Shown piece by piece: positions 52,001 through 52,546 of a DNA stretch of 52,546 nucleotides. Numbering within the stretch: position 1 is the first letter of the stretch; each line of letters starts with the position of its first letter. This DNA is from Ruminococcus sp. (GTDB taxonomy: Bacteria > Bacillota > Clostridia > Oscillospirales > Ruminococcaceae). A program made the position numbers and the translations under genes. Below the pieces are notes generated by a model. It worked only from the letters and a program-made list of their open reading frames with translations. It was not told the DNA's origin and searched no databases. Location of the stretch: positions 1 to 52,546 of the forward strand of contig JAGBNQ010000078.1 in assembly GCA_017634275.1 (NCBI GenBank), read 5' to 3'.

Positions 52001-52546
52001 TTGAGAATTTCTCGCCGCTGTATCCCGCAACAGTTACCCTCACGCGGAAGGCGCGGCCCTGATCCGCGGCCTTTGCCGTGTATGTCCAGTGCGTTTCGCC
52101 CGGTATATCCTCCCAGGTGCCGCCGCCTACTTCCTTCTGCCATTGGACAGAGCGACCACTCCACGGGAAATCACTGCTGAAATCCAGCGTCAATACATCG
52201 CCGACTTCGGCCAACACTCCGTTCGCGATGGAAACAGAACCGGGAAGGGGACGGTTTTGTATAACGACCTCCGTTGCGGTCTTACCATCGGAGCCGACAA
52301 TGGTCTTTCCGCTGACTCTGCCGCCGTCGGGCGTTGTAATCGCAAGCGGAGAATGAATCGTAATGGTTCCGGTATTGGAATATACGGCGTTGCTGCTTCC
52401 CTGTGCATTGACAGTTCCGCCTTCCACTGTTATGCCGCCGGCTGCATAAAGGCCGTACTTTCCAGTAGCTTTGATCGTACTTCCGTTCTTGATAAGGATA
52501 TTGCCGCCATCTAAGGTATTGACGGCAGCACTATCTGCAGACGAAA
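49002..52546 (-). CDS. Sortase-anchored surface protein, C-terminal part
   Basis: Open to the window edge, so the N terminus is missing (1181 residues visible). The distal part has parallel beta-helix-like repeats (GGNILIKNGSTI, GGITVEGGTV), then Ig-like modules, an InlB-like segment, and about five Cys-rich repeats of the form ATCxxxGN..YYxCxVCG.xFxDxxG interleaved with GHxW/T repeats. A Ser/Asp-rich stalk (repeated PDDSDKD) and Asn/Gly/Ser run end in NPNTG, a hydrophobic helix and KKRK: a sortase cell-wall signal with N in place of L. Base use before about 50690 differs from the distal half. Next to the mobile element; whether host or cargo is unclear. Confidence 0.85.
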   Translation of the reverse strand, partial: SSADSAAVNTLDGGNILIKNGSTIKATGKYGLYAAGGITVEGGTVNAQGSSNAVYSNTGTITIHSPLAITTPDGGRVSGKTIVGSDGKTATEVVIQNRPLPGSVSIANGVLAEVGDVLTLDFSSDFPWSGRSVQWQKEVGGGTWEDIPGETHWTYTAKAADQGRAFRVRVTVAGYSGEKFSNPCTILVKPTLGGTVTYSNSGYNSVFGYAYLNDVVSAVTSNMTPSGIPNNRLRFTWQVSADGSTDWTDISGATSSSYKTKAGDHGKYIRVVVSAQGYTGTVNGPALKVRKSTAVAVIAPDLDISGGEVRVKDAQPNQEYLIFSSKQNTIPESAWASAQTPDTVSALYLGGTANSVNYVYTRVKETENSYSGAVASSSIYLGSTTYLQDFYLDVTFMRGGVEYTPERDEMGRYNIRQGDVLKIDAVSVPSDATNYWGISGQNWLVDNRQTGQSTYGGYFQTASGTYDQIQPSESYKTVYFKPNQPKNGVTLSASLFSSSIGNKYDEIKLNIGTEEGEYLTDNLYVESNITIRKGEILEGFSFSTTPEMATTGTMTAQLTDGTGTPPVITFNPENRTFAVNAEGASVGTYKFNVSCQNGTATDSLTVTVISDECTVTLSANNGNPAENITQVVKIGSEFILPELPGSFTKPSDFDFGGWDKGAVGEGIIIEGDTVIKANWITHVHNMVFVPGFEPTCEWDGNAEHYYCTVCGKEFDDADGSVEAPTADYYIIPATGHTPGTAVKEHEIAATCTEAGGYDEVVYCSVCHTELSRTHTDIPATGHTLTHVPAKAATCTEDGNHAYYECSVCGDWFEDATGAVKITDYISVIIDALGHDWGDWVVTTPATEDTEGVETRTCKNDATHTETRPIPKLTHVHTLVKTEAVAATCEADGNIEYWTCSGCGRYFSDSDGNTEINAEDTVIAALGHDWDEGVVKKEPTATEEGIKTYTCKRDPTHTKTETIPATGETPADITYTFSAVQTDWTKTSKENAEFTVNRSEEDDKTFELFDHIEVDGETVDAANYEAAAGSLKLTLKAEFLETLSVGEHTLKAVFADGEAETKLVVAAAAVDPDDNSTPDDSDKDNSNPDDSDKDSSTPDDSDKDSSQPDNSSSKGGDSSDNSDKDNGSSNGGSNGGSNGGNNGSGNTGNGNTDNPNTGATAATMSIMALLGAAIVITKKRK

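Overview
The window looks like a chromosomal segment of a Ruminococcus-like member of the Oscillospiraceae (Firmicutes, Clostridia). The basis is a type I dockerin pair at the C terminus of a BspA-like leucine-rich-repeat protein, a one-piece pyruvate:ferredoxin oxidoreductase beside clostridial-type small ferredoxins, an intracellular GH26 mannanase and xylulokinase, strong AGGAGG ribosome binding sites, and many near-consensus sigma-A promoters with 17-bp spacers. The species is an inference; no rRNA gene is present.

Layout. 1-5 kb: a cut-off P-loop gene, a secreted NlpC/P60 protein, a flavodoxin and a dockerin-bearing LRR protein. 5-16 kb: a SpoU methyltransferase, a dispersed repeat, then a five-gene minus-strand cluster MoxR ATPase - DUF5682 - VWA - SWIM - DUF4132 that matches in content the uncharacterised yehL/M/P/Q/I group of Escherichia coli. 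16-22 kb: a ribbon-helix-helix protein, a mosaic LRR surface protein, O-acetylhomoserine sulfhydrylase behind a long structured leader, a ZIP transporter and a flavin-binding-type protein. 22-31 kb: pyruvate:ferredoxin oxidoreductase, a 1651-residue secreted protein and a 31-residue peptide gene directly behind it. 31-42 kb: an unassigned small RNA gene, an AraC-GNAT-xylulokinase operon, a ferredoxin divergent from a LacI-like-sensor/GGDEF protein, an aminoglycoside phosphotransferase homologue, a purine-salvage pair (hpt plus permease) and the GH26 enzyme.

42-49 kb: directly behind a tRNA-Leu(CAG) gene (itself behind a broken 5' tRNA-Leu fragment) lies a small integrative mobilizable element: large serine recombinase, two paralogous small proteins, a tandem array of hairpins, relaxase, MobC, an oriT-like region, a RepA-type AAA ATPase and a promoter-plus-terminator noncoding RNA. 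49-52.5 kb: the C-terminal part of a sortase-anchored surface protein that runs off the window.

Two families of dispersed noncoding repeats thread the chromosomal part: a 113-184-bp element with 11-13-bp terminal inverted repeats (five copies, one truncated) and a GGTATC...GATACC palindrome (four copies), all placed between genes. The best candidates for undescribed biology are the sulfhydrylase leader (mutually exclusive stems, one sequestering the ribosome binding site), the two orphan noncoding RNAs, the hairpin array in the mobile element, the small peptide behind the giant secreted protein, and the yeh-like cluster. Family calls rest on motifs read by eye; no database search was possible.
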